From: JAAYYM01 sp964631375
Lineage (GTDB): Bacteria; Bacillota; Clostridia; Lachnospirales; Lachnospiraceae
Length of the DNA stretch: 64,000 nucleotides
Reading direction: 5' to 3'
NCBI GenBank assembly: GCA_964631375.1
Contig: CAZVYQ010000007.1
Coordinates: forward strand, 1-64,000
The notes under the pieces were generated by a model. The model was not told where the DNA came from. It searched no databases and saw nothing but the letters and a program-made list of their open reading frames with translations. Positions 1 to 8,309 of the stretch are shown here, one piece after another. A program made the translations under genes and the position numbers. How positions within the stretch are numbered: the first letter of the stretch is position 1; the number at the start of each line of letters is the position of its first letter.

Positions 1-95
1 TGAATGAAGGAAAGATGGTCGGAGAGCTTGGCAGGGAAGAGGCAACACAGGAAGTGATTATGTCCCATATTTTGAAATCAAGTAAAGGAGAATAA
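1..95 (+). CDS. Sugar ABC transporter ATP-binding protein, C-terminal end (partial)
   Basis: Only the last 30 codons are inside the window; the gene begins upstream. The reading frame that starts at base 3 ends with TAA at 93-95 and gives a tail containing NEGKMVGELGREEATQE and then ILKSSKGE. This matches the usual end of the double-domain ATPases of MglA/GguA-type monosaccharide importers, where an EG(K/R)..GEL.REEATQE stretch closes the second nucleotide-binding domain. The permease follows 3 bases later, as expected for this transporter family. No motor motif is visible in the fragment, so the call rests on the tail and on the neighbour. Confidence 0.75.
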   Translation, partial: NEGKMVGELGREEATQEVIMSHILKSSKGE

Positions 96-98
96 ACA

Positions 99-1253
99 AT
101 GGATAAAGCAATAAGCGTTTTAAAGAAAAACACAATGGTCATTGCACTGATCGTAGTTCTCATCTTTTTTACCATCGCAACCGGGGGAAAGATGCTTCTG
201 CCTCAGAATGTAAATAACCTGATTTCACAGAATGCATATGTATTCATTCTTGCAACCGGTATGTTGTTATGTATTTTAACAGGTGGTAACATCGATCTTT
301 CTGTAGGATGTATTGTATGTATCTCCGGAGCAATCGGCGGAAGCATGATGGTACAGCACAATATCAGCCCGGCATTGGCAATTCCGGTCATGCTGCTCAT
401 GGGTATTGTAATTGGTATCTGGCAGGGCTTTTGGATTGCATATGTCAGAATCCCACCCTTTATCGTTACACTGGCAGGTATGTTGATTTGGAGAGGACTG
501 TCAAACGTTATCCTGCAGGGTCTTACATTGGCACCGCTTCCTGATAGTTATCTGGCTTTATTTAATAATTATGTTCCGGACTTTCTTGGTGGCAGCACAA
601 TGAATTATACCTGTATTATTGTAGGTATTGCAGCCTGTATTGTATATATATTGTTGCAGCTTCGCAGTCGTGTAAACAAGGCGAAGAAAGGTTATGAAGT
701 GGACAAAATGTCTTCTATGGTAATCAGAGCAGCCATTATCTGTGCAGTAATTTTGTGGTTTACCTACAAGTTGTCATTGTATAAAGGAATTCCTTTTATG
801 CTTCTTTGGATTGCAGCAATTGTATTTATCTATACATACATTACAAAGAAGACTGTAATCGGACGTCATATTTACGCTGTTGGTGGTAATGAAAAGGCAA
901 CCACACTTTCCGGAATCAATACAAACAGAATTTATTTCTTCGTATATTTGAATATGGCGTTTTTAGCAGCTGTAGCAGGTTTGGTAACGGCAGCCCGTCT
1001 GAATTCAGCAAATCCGACAGCCGGAGTCAACTATGAAATGGATGCGATTGGATCATGCTTCATCGGTGGTGCTTCTGCATATGGTGGAATCGGTTCAACA
1101 GCCGGTGTTGTAGTAGGTGCGTTATTGATGGGTGTTATCAACCAAGGTATGATTATCATGGGTGTAGACGCAAACTGGCAGAAGGTAGTAAAGGGCGGAG
1201 TTCTGTTGATTGCAGTAATCTTTGATGTTGTATCCAAGAAGAGCGATAAATAG
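99..1253 (+). CDS. mmsB: Multiple-monosaccharide ABC transporter permease (MmsB/GguB/XylH type)
   Basis: Integral membrane subunit of a periplasmic-binding-protein-type sugar importer of the carbohydrate uptake 2 class, acting in the cytoplasmic membrane. The 384-residue protein is hydrophobic throughout, with about ten predicted membrane segments. It has the family's typical NIDLSVG stretch near residue 65 and an AVGGNEKATTLSGIN loop near residue 260, which is the kind of loop that contacts the ATPase. The longer loop around residues 185-205 (RSRVNKAKKGYEVDK) is typical of the XylH/GguB branch rather than the shorter RbsC permeases. It starts 3 bases after the ATPase stop with GGAG upstream. 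The sugar is not evident; GguB/MmsB relatives carry several monosaccharides. A terminator follows. Confidence 0.85.
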   Translation: MDKAISVLKKNTMVIALIVVLIFFTIATGGKMLLPQNVNNLISQNAYVFILATGMLLCILTGGNIDLSVGCIVCISGAIGGSMMVQHNISPALAIPVMLLMGIVIGIWQGFWIAYVRIPPFIVTLAGMLIWRGLSNVILQGLTLAPLPDSYLALFNNYVPDFLGGSTMNYTCIIVGIAACIVYILLQLRSRVNKAKKGYEVDKMSSMVIRAAIICAVILWFTYKLSLYKGIPFMLLWIAAIVFIYTYITKKTVIGRHIYAVGGNEKATTLSGINTNRIYFFVYLNMAFLAAVAGLVTAARLNSANPTAGVNYEMDAIGSCFIGGASAYGGIGSTAGVVVGALLMGVINQGMIIMGVDANWQKVVKGGVLLIAVIFDVVSKKSDK

Positions 1254-1300
1254 GATACGAATTATTATGAGATATACGATTTACTCATATATCTAATCAG

Positions 1301-1342
1301 GGAGAGGCCCATTTGTACAACGGTACATCTGGGTCTCTTTTT
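1301..1342 (+). terminator. Rho-independent terminator after the sugar transporter
   Basis: GAGAGGCCCATTTGTAC pairs imperfectly with GTACATCTGGGTCTC and is followed by TTTTT. It lies between the permease and uvrC and overlaps the leader of uvrC, whose ribosome site GGAG is at 1344-1347. Confidence 0.7.
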
Positions 1343-1353
1343 AGGGAGATCTT

Positions 1354-3219
1354 ATGTTTGACATTGAAGAAGAACTCAAAAAGCTACCACGAAAGCCGGG
1401 CGTCTATATCATGCATGATGAGGATGATAACATTATCTATGTAGGTAAAGCCATTATCCTTAAAAATCGTGTTCGTTCATATTTCCGTGAAAGTACAAAT
1501 AAAACAGCCAAGATCAAGAGAATGGTTTCTAAAATCAGACGTTTTGAGTATATTGTAACAGATTCTGAATTAGAAGCCTTAGTTCTGGAAAACAATCTGA
1601 TCAAGGAACATCAGCCTAAATATAATACGATGCTCAAGGATGATAAGACCTATCCTTATATAAAAGTAACAACAGGGGAAGAATATCCACGTGTTCTGAT
1701 TACAAGAGAACAAAAAAAAGATAATGCAAAGTATTATGGTCCATATTCCTCAGGTACTTCTGTAAAGGATACGGTAGAGCTGCTGCGAAAGCTGTATAAA
1801 CTACGTACCTGTACGAGAAATTTTGATAGCAGCAGAGAATCCGGGAAGCCTTGTCTGTATTATCATATTAATCAATGTAGTGCTCCCTGTATTAATGCAG
1901 TGTCTAAAGAGGATTATCGAAAATCCATAAATGAGGCCGTGGATTTTCTGGGTGGAAACTACAAACCGATCCTGCAGGATCTGGAACAGAAAATGGAAGC
2001 TGCTTCGGAGCAACTTGAATTTGAAAGGGCAAAGGAGTACAGAGATCTTTTATACAGTGTCAAAGGTGTTGCACAAAAGCAGAAGATAACCAATCATACA
2101 GGAGACGACAGGGATATCATTGCTCTTGCGACAAATGAAACCGCAGGAATCATACAAATATTTTTTGTTCGTGGCGGAAAATTGATCGGTAGAGAACATT
2201 TTTATATGACCAATATTTCTGAGAATGAAAGAAAACAGGTGATTCAGGGATTTATCCAGCAATTCTATGCAGGAACACCCTTTGTACCAAAAGAAATATT
2301 CATTCAGGAAGCAATAGATGATGCCGAACTGATTGAGGAATGGTTAACGGGAATACGTGGACACAAGGTCAGGATTGTTGTACCGCAAAAGGGACAAAAG
2401 GAAAAGTTAGTCGAGCTTGCAGAACATAATGCCGAGATTTTGCTACGCCAGGATGAGGATAAACTGAAGCGAGAGATTGACAGGACAGCAGGAGCATTAA
2501 ATGAGATTGCAGAGCTTCTGGAGCTGGAAGATATACATCGCGTGGAGGCCTTTGATATTTCGAATATCAGTGGGTATCAATCAGTAGGATCCATGGTGGT
2601 ATATGAGGAAGGTAAACCAAAGAGAAGCGATTATCGGAAATTTAAGATTAAGTCTGTAGATGGTCCTGATGATTATGCCAGTATGGAAGAGGTGCTTGGA
2701 CGCAGATTTGCACATGGATTGCAGGAGTTGGAAGAACTGCATGAAAGTGATGATAAGGATATCAGGTATGGCAGATTTACCAAATTCCCGGATCTGATTA
2801 TGATGGACGGAGGAAAGGGACAGGTACATGTAGCGATCAGAGTGCTGGAAGAACTGGGTCTGGATATTCCGGTCTGCGGGATGGTCAAGGATGATAATCA
2901 CAGGACGAGAGGACTGTATTTTCATGACGAGGAACTGCCGATAGACAGAGGATCTGAAGGCTTCAAACTGATCACACGGATACAGGATGAGGCACATCGA
3001 TTTGCTATAGAGTATCATCGATCTCTGCGAAGCAAAGGACAGGTTCATTCTATACTGGATGATATACCGGGAGTCGGGGCAACACGGCGGAAGGCACTTA
3101 TGCGTCAGTTCGAATCCATAGAGGATTTAAAAGCGGCATCAATAGAAGAGCTTTTGAAAACACCAAGTATCAATCGACAGGCAGCAGAGAGTATTTATCA
3201 GTTTTTTCACGAAAAATAG
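1354..3219 (+). CDS. uvrC: Excinuclease ABC subunit C
   Basis: UvrC makes the two incisions flanking a DNA lesion after UvrA and UvrB have loaded, in nucleotide excision repair. The 621-residue protein has full family length. In order: a GIY-YIG nuclease domain (GVYIM near residue 16, IIYVGKA near 28), a cysteine-containing stretch around 150-180, a UVR helical motif for UvrB contact around 203-238, the RNase-H-like second nuclease domain with EAFDISNISG near 398 and LIMMDGGKGQ near 483, and C-terminal helix-hairpin-helix repeats from about residue 565 (DDIPGVGATRRKALM). The ATG has GGAG six bases upstream. It is likely read from its own leader, since a terminator precedes it. The family call is not in doubt. 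Confidence 0.97.
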   Translation: MFDIEEELKKLPRKPGVYIMHDEDDNIIYVGKAIILKNRVRSYFRESTNKTAKIKRMVSKIRRFEYIVTDSELEALVLENNLIKEHQPKYNTMLKDDKTYPYIKVTTGEEYPRVLITREQKKDNAKYYGPYSSGTSVKDTVELLRKLYKLRTCTRNFDSSRESGKPCLYYHINQCSAPCINAVSKEDYRKSINEAVDFLGGNYKPILQDLEQKMEAASEQLEFERAKEYRDLLYSVKGVAQKQKITNHTGDDRDIIALATNETAGIIQIFFVRGGKLIGREHFYMTNISENERKQVIQGFIQQFYAGTPFVPKEIFIQEAIDDAELIEEWLTGIRGHKVRIVVPQKGQKEKLVELAEHNAEILLRQDEDKLKREIDRTAGALNEIAELLELEDIHRVEAFDISNISGYQSVGSMVVYEEGKPKRSDYRKFKIKSVDGPDDYASMEEVLGRRFAHGLQELEELHESDDKDIRYGRFTKFPDLIMMDGGKGQVHVAIRVLEELGLDIPVCGMVKDDNHRTRGLYFHDEELPIDRGSEGFKLITRIQDEAHRFAIEYHRSLRSKGQVHSILDDIPGVGATRRKALMRQFESIEDLKAASIEELLKTPSINRQAAESIYQFFHEK

Positions 3220-3232
3220 GACAGTATGAAGG

Positions 3233-3261
3233 TTGATGTTCAATGTTAGGTATGTTATCAT
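3233..3261 (+). promoter_or_regulatory. Candidate promoter of the hprK operon
   Basis: TTGATG (3233-3238) and TATCAT (3256-3261) are separated by exactly 17 bases. The -10 box lies inside the left arm of the palindrome at 3251-3288, so a protein bound there could block or modulate transcription. This is read by eye from consensus only. Confidence 0.45.
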
Positions 3262-3288
3262 AAATTGCAGGCAATTTATGATAACATA
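3251..3288. repeat. Perfect 18-bp inverted repeat in front of hprK
   Basis: Arm 3251-3268 (TATGTTATCATAAATTGC) is the exact reverse complement of 3271-3288, with only AG between. The stem is AT-rich and has no T-tract after it, so it is a poor terminator. Its overlap with a putative -10 box suggests an operator; a 5'-UTR hairpin or mRNA-stability element is the alternative. Confidence 0.8.
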
Positions 3289-3317
3289 AGCTGATATAGG
3301 CAAAGGAGAAGAATATT

Positions 3318-4262
3318 ATGGCAACCGTAGCGTTAACAAAATTAATTGATAAGATGAAGCTTCAAAATCTGACTCCGGATGTAGATATTTCGAGTATCAA
3401 GATTACGCAGCCTGATATCAACAGGCCTGCACTGCAATTGACAGGTTTTTTTGAGCATTTTGAGAGATCCCGTGTTCAGATTATTGGTTTTGTGGAATTT
3501 ACCTATATGGAAGGGATGGATCACGGACGGAAGCAAGAAATCTTTGAAAAAATGATGGACGATGAAGTAGCGATTCCTTGTTTTGTATTTTGTCGTGACT
3601 TGACCCCGGATCCATTATTTATTGAGACCGCACAAAAGCATCATGTTCCGGTATTAAGTACTTCAAAATCAACGTCTTCATTTATGTCAGAGATTATCAG
3701 ATGGCTGAATGTCAAGCTTGCACCTTGTATTTCCGTACATGGTGTTTTAGTGGATGTCTATGGAGAGGGCGTGTTAATCACCGGTGAAAGTGGTATCGGA
3801 AAGAGTGAAGCGGCTCTGGAACTGATCAAGCGTGGCCATCGTCTGGTAACGGATGATGTCGTAGAGATCAGAAAGGTCAGTGATGATACTTTGATTGGAT
3901 CGGCACCTGACATAACCCGTTATCTGATCGAACTGAGAGGTATTGGAATCGTAGATGTTAAGACGTTGTTTGGTGTTTCTTCTGTAAAGGATACACAATC
4001 CATTGATCTGGTAATAAAACTGGAAGAATGGAATAAAGATAAAGAATATGACAGGATTGGTCTGGAGGAGGAATATACAGAATATCTTGGAAATAAAATT
4101 GTATGTCATTCAATCCCGATTCGTCCCGGTCGTAATCTGGCTGTTATTTGTGAGTCTGCTGCAGTCAACTACAGACAAAAGAAGATGGGATACAATGCAG
4201 CAAAGGAATTATACAGCCGAGTACAAAATTCATTAAATAAACGGAATGAAGAGGATGATTAA
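3318..4262 (+). CDS. hprK: HPr kinase/phosphorylase
   Basis: Bifunctional enzyme that phosphorylates HPr, or its relatives, on Ser46 with ATP or PPi and reverses this with phosphate. It controls carbon catabolite repression in Firmicutes. The protein is 314 residues, the normal length. An N-terminal regulatory domain (about 1-130) is followed by the catalytic domain with Walker A GESGIGKS at 156-163, His141 in the HGVLVDVYG strand, and the HPrK signature LIELRGIGIVDV at 203-214. The start has GGAG 11 bases upstream. It opens a six-gene run to the HPr-like gene at 7969, and its likely substrate is encoded at the other end of the same run. The stop directly abuts the glucokinase start. Confidence 0.96.
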   Translation: MATVALTKLIDKMKLQNLTPDVDISSIKITQPDINRPALQLTGFFEHFERSRVQIIGFVEFTYMEGMDHGRKQEIFEKMMDDEVAIPCFVFCRDLTPDPLFIETAQKHHVPVLSTSKSTSSFMSEIIRWLNVKLAPCISVHGVLVDVYGEGVLITGESGIGKSEAALELIKRGHRLVTDDVVEIRKVSDDTLIGSAPDITRYLIELRGIGIVDVKTLFGVSSVKDTQSIDLVIKLEEWNKDKEYDRIGLEEEYTEYLGNKIVCHSIPIRPGRNLAVICESAAVNYRQKKMGYNAAKELYSRVQNSLNKRNEEDD

Positions 4263-5201
4263 ATGAGCAGGTATTGTTTTGGAGTTGATGTTGGCGGTAC
4301 TACAGTAAAAATGGGATTATTTAGTCCAGATGGAGATTTGTTGGATCAATGGGAGATCAAGACCAGAACGGAGGATCACGGAAGTAAAATTGTTTCTGAT
4401 ATAGCAGAAGCGATTCAGAAAAAGATTATAGATCAGTCTCTTACAGTCGAAGATATTATTGGTGTAGGGATCGGAACACCCGGACCGGTAGATGATGAAG
4501 GAGTTGTACACAAGGCTGTTAATCTGGGATGGGGTGTTATGAATCTGGAGGATGAACTGAAAAAGCTGGTTCATGTTCCGGTTAAGGCAGGTAATGATGC
4601 CAATGTAGCTGCACTTGGAGAGATGTGGAAGGGTGGCGGACAAGGCTATCATAATGTTGTACTGGCAACGCTTGGTACTGGAGTTGGAGGAGGAATCATT
4701 GTGAATGGTAAGATTCTGACAGGGACAACTGGTGCTGCAGGTGAGATCGGACACATGCATATGGTGGATGACGAGCCGGAGGAGTGTGGCTGTGGGAATC
4801 ATGGATGTCTGGAGCAGTATGCATCTGCCACAGGAATTGTCAGATTAGCTAACAGAAAGTTGAGTGCAGATTCATCGCCATCTGTTTTACGGAATGGAGA
4901 AGTGAATTCCAAAACAGTATTTGATGCAGTGAAGGCAGGAGATCAACTGGCAATGGAGATCGCTGAGGAGTTTGGAGAGTATCTTGGAAAAGGCTTGGCT
5001 GCAATTGCAGCAGTCTGTAACCCTGAGGTGTTTGTAATCGGAGGAGGAGTCTCAAAGGCAGGTCCGATTCTGATTGATTATATACAAAAGTACTATCGAA
5101 AGTATGTATTTCATGGCAGTAGAGATGCCAGATTCACACTTGCCACACTTGGAAATGATGCAGGCATATATGGTGCGGCAAAGTTAGTATTAGCATCATA
5201 A
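4263..5201 (+). CDS. glk: ROK-family glucokinase
   Basis: Cytoplasmic sugar kinase, probably phosphorylating glucose with ATP. The 312-residue protein has the phosphate-binding GVDVGGTTVKMG stretch at 7-18, the catalytic Asn-Asp pair at 111-112 in AGNDANVAALGE, the zinc ligand His164 in GEIGHM, and the ROK zinc motif CGCGNHGC at 175-182. There is no N-terminal helix-turn-helix, so it is a kinase rather than a NagC/XylR-type repressor. The start codon directly follows the hprK stop, which implies translational coupling and links glucose entry to HPr kinase signalling. Substrate choice (glucose, N-acetylmannosamine or fructose) cannot be settled by motif alone; glucose is most likely in this context. 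Confidence 0.88.
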   Translation: MSRYCFGVDVGGTTVKMGLFSPDGDLLDQWEIKTRTEDHGSKIVSDIAEAIQKKIIDQSLTVEDIIGVGIGTPGPVDDEGVVHKAVNLGWGVMNLEDELKKLVHVPVKAGNDANVAALGEMWKGGGQGYHNVVLATLGTGVGGGIIVNGKILTGTTGAAGEIGHMHMVDDEPEECGCGNHGCLEQYASATGIVRLANRKLSADSSPSVLRNGEVNSKTVFDAVKAGDQLAMEIAEEFGEYLGKGLAAIAAVCNPEVFVIGGGVSKAGPILIDYIQKYYRKYVFHGSRDARFTLATLGNDAGIYGAAKLVLAS

Positions 5202-5221
5202 CAGAATAGAGGAGAATGATC

Positions 5222-6136
5222 TTGAAACAAAATTCACTGGAACAGATCAAGAGGATCTTACAGCCGACGAATATTTTTGTGACTGAGCCAATGAAGAAAC
5301 ACACTACCTTTCGCGTGGGTGGAAATGCAGATCTGTTTTTAACCCCGGAGAGCGAGGAACAGCTTGCCGGGGTATTGAAGGTTTTGACAGAAAATAACGA
5401 GAATCACTATATTATAGGAAATGGCAGCAATTTATTAGTGAGTGATAAGGGGTATCGGGGAACGATTATCAAGCTGGGTCAGAAAATGGGTGCAATCAAA
5501 ATCATTGATGATCAGATCGAGGCTTCAGCGGGTGCTTTGTTATCACAGATTTCATCGGCTGCCTGTGATCAATCTCTGAAGGGTATGGAGTTTGCCTCCG
5601 GGATACCGGGATCATTGGGTGGAGCCATAGTTATGAATGCAGGTGCATATGGCGGTGAGATGAAGCAAATTATTAAATCAGTCAGAGTCCTAACAGATCA
5701 TGGTAACACAGAAACCATAGATTCAGAACAGATGGAGTTTGGTTATCGAACCAGTCTGATTAAAAAGCATCCCTATATTGTCATAAGTGCCATGTTGCAG
5801 TTGATCAAGGGTGATCGTGAGGATATCAAGGCAAAAATGGAAGGTCTAAAAGCACAGCGTATCGAAAAGCAGCCGTTGGAATATCCAAGTGCCGGATCTA
5901 CATTCAAACGTCCCGAGGGATACTTTGCGGGGAAATTGATAATGGATGCAGGACTTCGGGGGTATACTGTGGGAGGCGCTGCAGTTTCAGAGAAGCATTG
6001 TGGATTTGTAATCAATCATGGAGAGGCAACAGCTTCAGATGTGTATACTGTGATCAACCATGTTCGTTCAGAAGTAAAACGTCAGTTTGGAGTTGTATTG
6101 GAGCCGGAGGTTTGCATGCTGGGTGAGTTTGAATGA
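5222..6136 (+). CDS. murB: UDP-N-acetylenolpyruvoylglucosamine reductase
   Basis: FAD and NADPH enzyme that reduces UDP-GlcNAc-enolpyruvate to UDP-MurNAc, the second committed step of peptidoglycan precursor synthesis. I chose the TTG at 5222 because the site GAGGAG at 5209-5214 ends seven bases before it; the in-frame ATG at 5216 would be only one base away. The resulting 304-residue protein has an FAD-binding half (NGSNLLVSDKG at 67-77, ASGIPGSLGGAIVMNAGAYGG at 125-145), Arg177 in YRTS, the catalytic Ser226 in YPSAGSTFKRP, and the C-terminal Glu in LEPEV near residue 294. It lacks the extra loop of E. coli-type MurB, so it belongs to the shorter type II. Confidence 0.95.
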   Translation: MKQNSLEQIKRILQPTNIFVTEPMKKHTTFRVGGNADLFLTPESEEQLAGVLKVLTENNENHYIIGNGSNLLVSDKGYRGTIIKLGQKMGAIKIIDDQIEASAGALLSQISSAACDQSLKGMEFASGIPGSLGGAIVMNAGAYGGEMKQIIKSVRVLTDHGNTETIDSEQMEFGYRTSLIKKHPYIVISAMLQLIKGDREDIKAKMEGLKAQRIEKQPLEYPSAGSTFKRPEGYFAGKLIMDAGLRGYTVGGAAVSEKHCGFVINHGEATASDVYTVINHVRSEVKRQFGVVLEPEVCMLGEFE

Positions 6137-6160
6137 TAACTTGACCACAAAGGAGTTAGT

Positions 6161-7033
6161 ATGAGATTTGTAATTGTAACCGGAATGTCAGGAGCGGGAA
6201 AAAGTACTGCACTTAAAATGCTGGAGGATGTCGGCTATTATTGTGTGGATAATCTTCCGGTTCCCCTGATCGAAAAATTCTCAGAACTTGTAACCATGCC
6301 AAACAGTGAGACAGAAAAAGTTGCGCTGGGAGTTGATGTGCGAACAGGTCAGGCTTTTGAAGAGCTTGCTAAGGTTTTGGATAGTATGAAGCGTGCGGGA
6401 TTTCAGTACGAAGTGTTGTTTTTTGAATCCTCAGATGAGGTATTGATTAAACGATATAAGGAAACCAGGCGTTCGCATCCGTTGGCAGCAGGAGACCGAA
6501 TTGATCAGGGAATTGAGAGAGAACGAGAGAAGTTATATGACATCAAGCAGCGTGCAGACTACATTTTGGATACCAGTCAGTTGTTGACCAGGGAACTAAA
6601 GGCAGAACTGGAGCGTATATTTGTAAAGAATCAGAACTATAACAGTCTCTATATTACAATACTATCGTTTGGTTATAAATATGGGATACCGATGGATTCA
6701 GATCTGGTATTTGACGTCAGATTTCTTCCAAACCCATATTATATTGAAGAAATGAAATACAAGACAGGAAATGATCAGGTGGTCAATGATTATGTCATGA
6801 GTTTTTCAGAAGCAGAGGTTTTTCTGGATAAACTGGAGGATATGTTGCAGTTCCTGATTCCAAACTATATCCTGGAGGGTAAGAATCAACTCATTATTTC
6901 CATAGGCTGTACAGGCGGAAAGCACCGTAGTGTCACACTGGCGAACCAATTGTACCAAAGAATCAAGGATAAAGGGGACTATGGTTTAAAAGTCGAGCAT
7001 AAAGATATTATGAAGGACTCACTTAGAAAATAA
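6161..7033 (+). CDS. rapZ: RNase adapter RapZ / YvcJ-family nucleotide-binding protein
   Basis: P-loop protein of the RapZ/YvcJ family. In E. coli, RapZ guides RNase E to the small RNA GlmZ and senses glucosamine-6-phosphate; in Bacillus, YvcJ binds and hydrolyses nucleotides and its role is less clear. The 290-residue protein has Walker A GMSGAGKS at 8-15 and the conserved C-terminal GCTGGKHRSV near residue 246, the region that binds ligand and RNA in RapZ. The site AAGGAG precedes the ATG. It sits between murB and whiA, which fits the usual link of this family to amino-sugar and wall metabolism. The Bacillus neighbour yvcK is absent between rapZ and whiA. Confidence 0.93.
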   Translation: MRFVIVTGMSGAGKSTALKMLEDVGYYCVDNLPVPLIEKFSELVTMPNSETEKVALGVDVRTGQAFEELAKVLDSMKRAGFQYEVLFFESSDEVLIKRYKETRRSHPLAAGDRIDQGIEREREKLYDIKQRADYILDTSQLLTRELKAELERIFVKNQNYNSLYITILSFGYKYGIPMDSDLVFDVRFLPNPYYIEEMKYKTGNDQVVNDYVMSFSEAEVFLDKLEDMLQFLIPNYILEGKNQLIISIGCTGGKHRSVTLANQLYQRIKDKGDYGLKVEHKDIMKDSLRK

Positions 7034-7051
7034 ATTGAGAGAGGTGACAGG

Positions 7052-7951
7052 ATGTCTTTTTCGGGAACTGTCAGAGAGGAACTCTCAAAACAGATCGGTT
7101 CTTCCAGACACTGCATGATTGCAGAATTGGCGGCAATGATACAATTTTGCGGAAAGATCATAATGAAAGACAATGACAGATGCCATGTTCTGATTCAGAC
7201 TGAAAAAGCTGTCGTTGCCAGAAAAGGCTTTACATTACTAAGAAAAACATTTAATATATATACGGATGTGCGAGTAAGAGAGCATGTTGGTTCTAAAAAA
7301 AGTCCAACGTATGAGCTTGTGGTATTGGATTCAAATGATGCTTTACGAGTTATTGAGGCAGTCAGACATCCATTTATTGTCCAACAGGCTTGTTGTCGGA
7401 GGGCATTTATTCGTGGGGCTTTTCTGTCGACAGGCTCGATCAGCGATCCGGAAAAATCCTATCACTTTGAAATTGTATGCAGTAAGCAGTCAGATGCAGA
7501 TCAGCTTGTAGATATCATGAATACATTTTCGCTGGAAGCGAAAATTGTCCAGAGGAAGCGCTATTACGTAGTTTACATCAAGGAAGGAACACAAATCGTT
7601 GAAGTTCTGAATATTATGGGTGCACATGTGGCTCTTATGAATTTGGAGAATATGCGTATTGTGAAGGAAGTCAGAAATTCTGTAAACAGACGGGTTAATT
7701 GTGAGACTGCAAATATAGGTAAAACTGTATCTGCAGCAGTGAAGCAATTGGATGACATCCAATATCTGATTCAGATATCAGAGTTCAGTAATTTACCGGC
7801 AGGGTTACGCGAGGTGGCACAGGCCAGGCTGGACTATCCGAATGCAACACTGTCAGAATTGGGAGAACTATTAACTCCGGCAATCGGAAAATCCGGAGTC
7901 AATCATAGATTGAGAAAGCTAAGTGAATTGGCTGACAGTTATAGAAGTTAA
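7052..7951 (+). CDS. whiA: DNA-binding protein WhiA
   Basis: Member of the WhiA family, which controls sporulation septation in Streptomyces and affects cell division and metabolism in Bacillus. The 299-residue protein has an N-terminal region, a degenerate LAGLIDADG-homing-endonuclease-like core (about 105-190, containing CCRRAFIRGAFLSTGSISDPEK near 110), and a C-terminal helix-turn-helix (about 215-295) with TLSELGELLTPAIGKSGVNHR. It begins 18 bases after rapZ with GAGAGG upstream and is followed by the HPr-like gene, the order also found as yvcL-crh in Bacillus. Confidence 0.95.
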   Translation: MSFSGTVREELSKQIGSSRHCMIAELAAMIQFCGKIIMKDNDRCHVLIQTEKAVVARKGFTLLRKTFNIYTDVRVREHVGSKKSPTYELVVLDSNDALRVIEAVRHPFIVQQACCRRAFIRGAFLSTGSISDPEKSYHFEIVCSKQSDADQLVDIMNTFSLEAKIVQRKRYYVVYIKEGTQIVEVLNIMGAHVALMNLENMRIVKEVRNSVNRRVNCETANIGKTVSAAVKQLDDIQYLIQISEFSNLPAGLREVAQARLDYPNATLSELGELLTPAIGKSGVNHRLRKLSELADSYRS

Positions 7952-7968
7952 AGGAGGAGTAAATCGGC

Positions 7969-8226
7969 ATGGTTCGAAAATCAATGAAGATTCAACTGAA
8001 AAATGGACTTGAGGCAAGACCTGTAGCAATGTTAGTACAGGTAGCAAGCCAGTATGACAGCATTATTTACATCGAGGCTGAAGGAAAGAGGGTAAATGCT
8101 AAGAGCATTATGGGAATGATGTCATTGGGCATGGCAAACGGAGAGGAATTGACAGTATCAGCTGATGGAACAGATGAGCAGGATGCCATGAAAGGAATTG
8201 AAGACTATCTAAGCAGTCGGAATTAG
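7969..8226 (+). CDS. HPr-family phosphocarrier paralogue lacking His15 (Crh-like)
   Basis: 85-residue HPr-fold protein. HPr normally carries phosphate on His15 for the sugar phosphotransferase system. Here the active-site motif reads GLEARPVA, with Glu at position 15, so transfer from enzyme I should be impossible. Ser46 is kept in VNAKSIMGMM, the site used by HPr kinase. This is the same logic as Bacillus Crh, which has Gln15 and acts only as a regulatory partner of CcpA. It follows whiA by 17 bases with GGAGGAG upstream and closes the operon that hprK opens. I infer a regulatory, not transport, role. A terminator follows. Confidence 0.88.
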   Translation: MVRKSMKIQLKNGLEARPVAMLVQVASQYDSIIYIEAEGKRVNAKSIMGMMSLGMANGEELTVSADGTDEQDAMKGIEDYLSSRN

Positions 8227-8230
8227 TATG

Positions 8231-8270
8231 CAAAAATAAAACGTCGGTTTTGCCCGGCGTTTATTTTTAT
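8231..8270. terminator. Bidirectional terminator between the HPr-like gene and the response regulator
   Basis: AAAATAAAACGTCGG pairs with CCCGGCGTTTATTTT around the loop TTTTG. There are A-rich and T-rich flanks on both sides, so it can serve both converging transcripts. Confidence 0.8.
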
Positions 8271-8309
8271 GTAAGTATATAGGGAACGATCATAGAGTGT
8301 TCGGTAATG

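Noticed and set aside
2581..3048. 155-codon open frame on the minus strand inside uvrC
   Set aside because: Fully antisense to a certain gene, no ribosome site and no recognisable family; a shadow of codon use.
3251..3288. Rho-independent terminator of uvrC
   Set aside because: The stem is AT-rich and no T-tract follows the right arm.
4263..5201. NagC/XylR-type ROK repressor
   Set aside because: No helix-turn-helix precedes the kinase fold and all catalytic and zinc residues are present.
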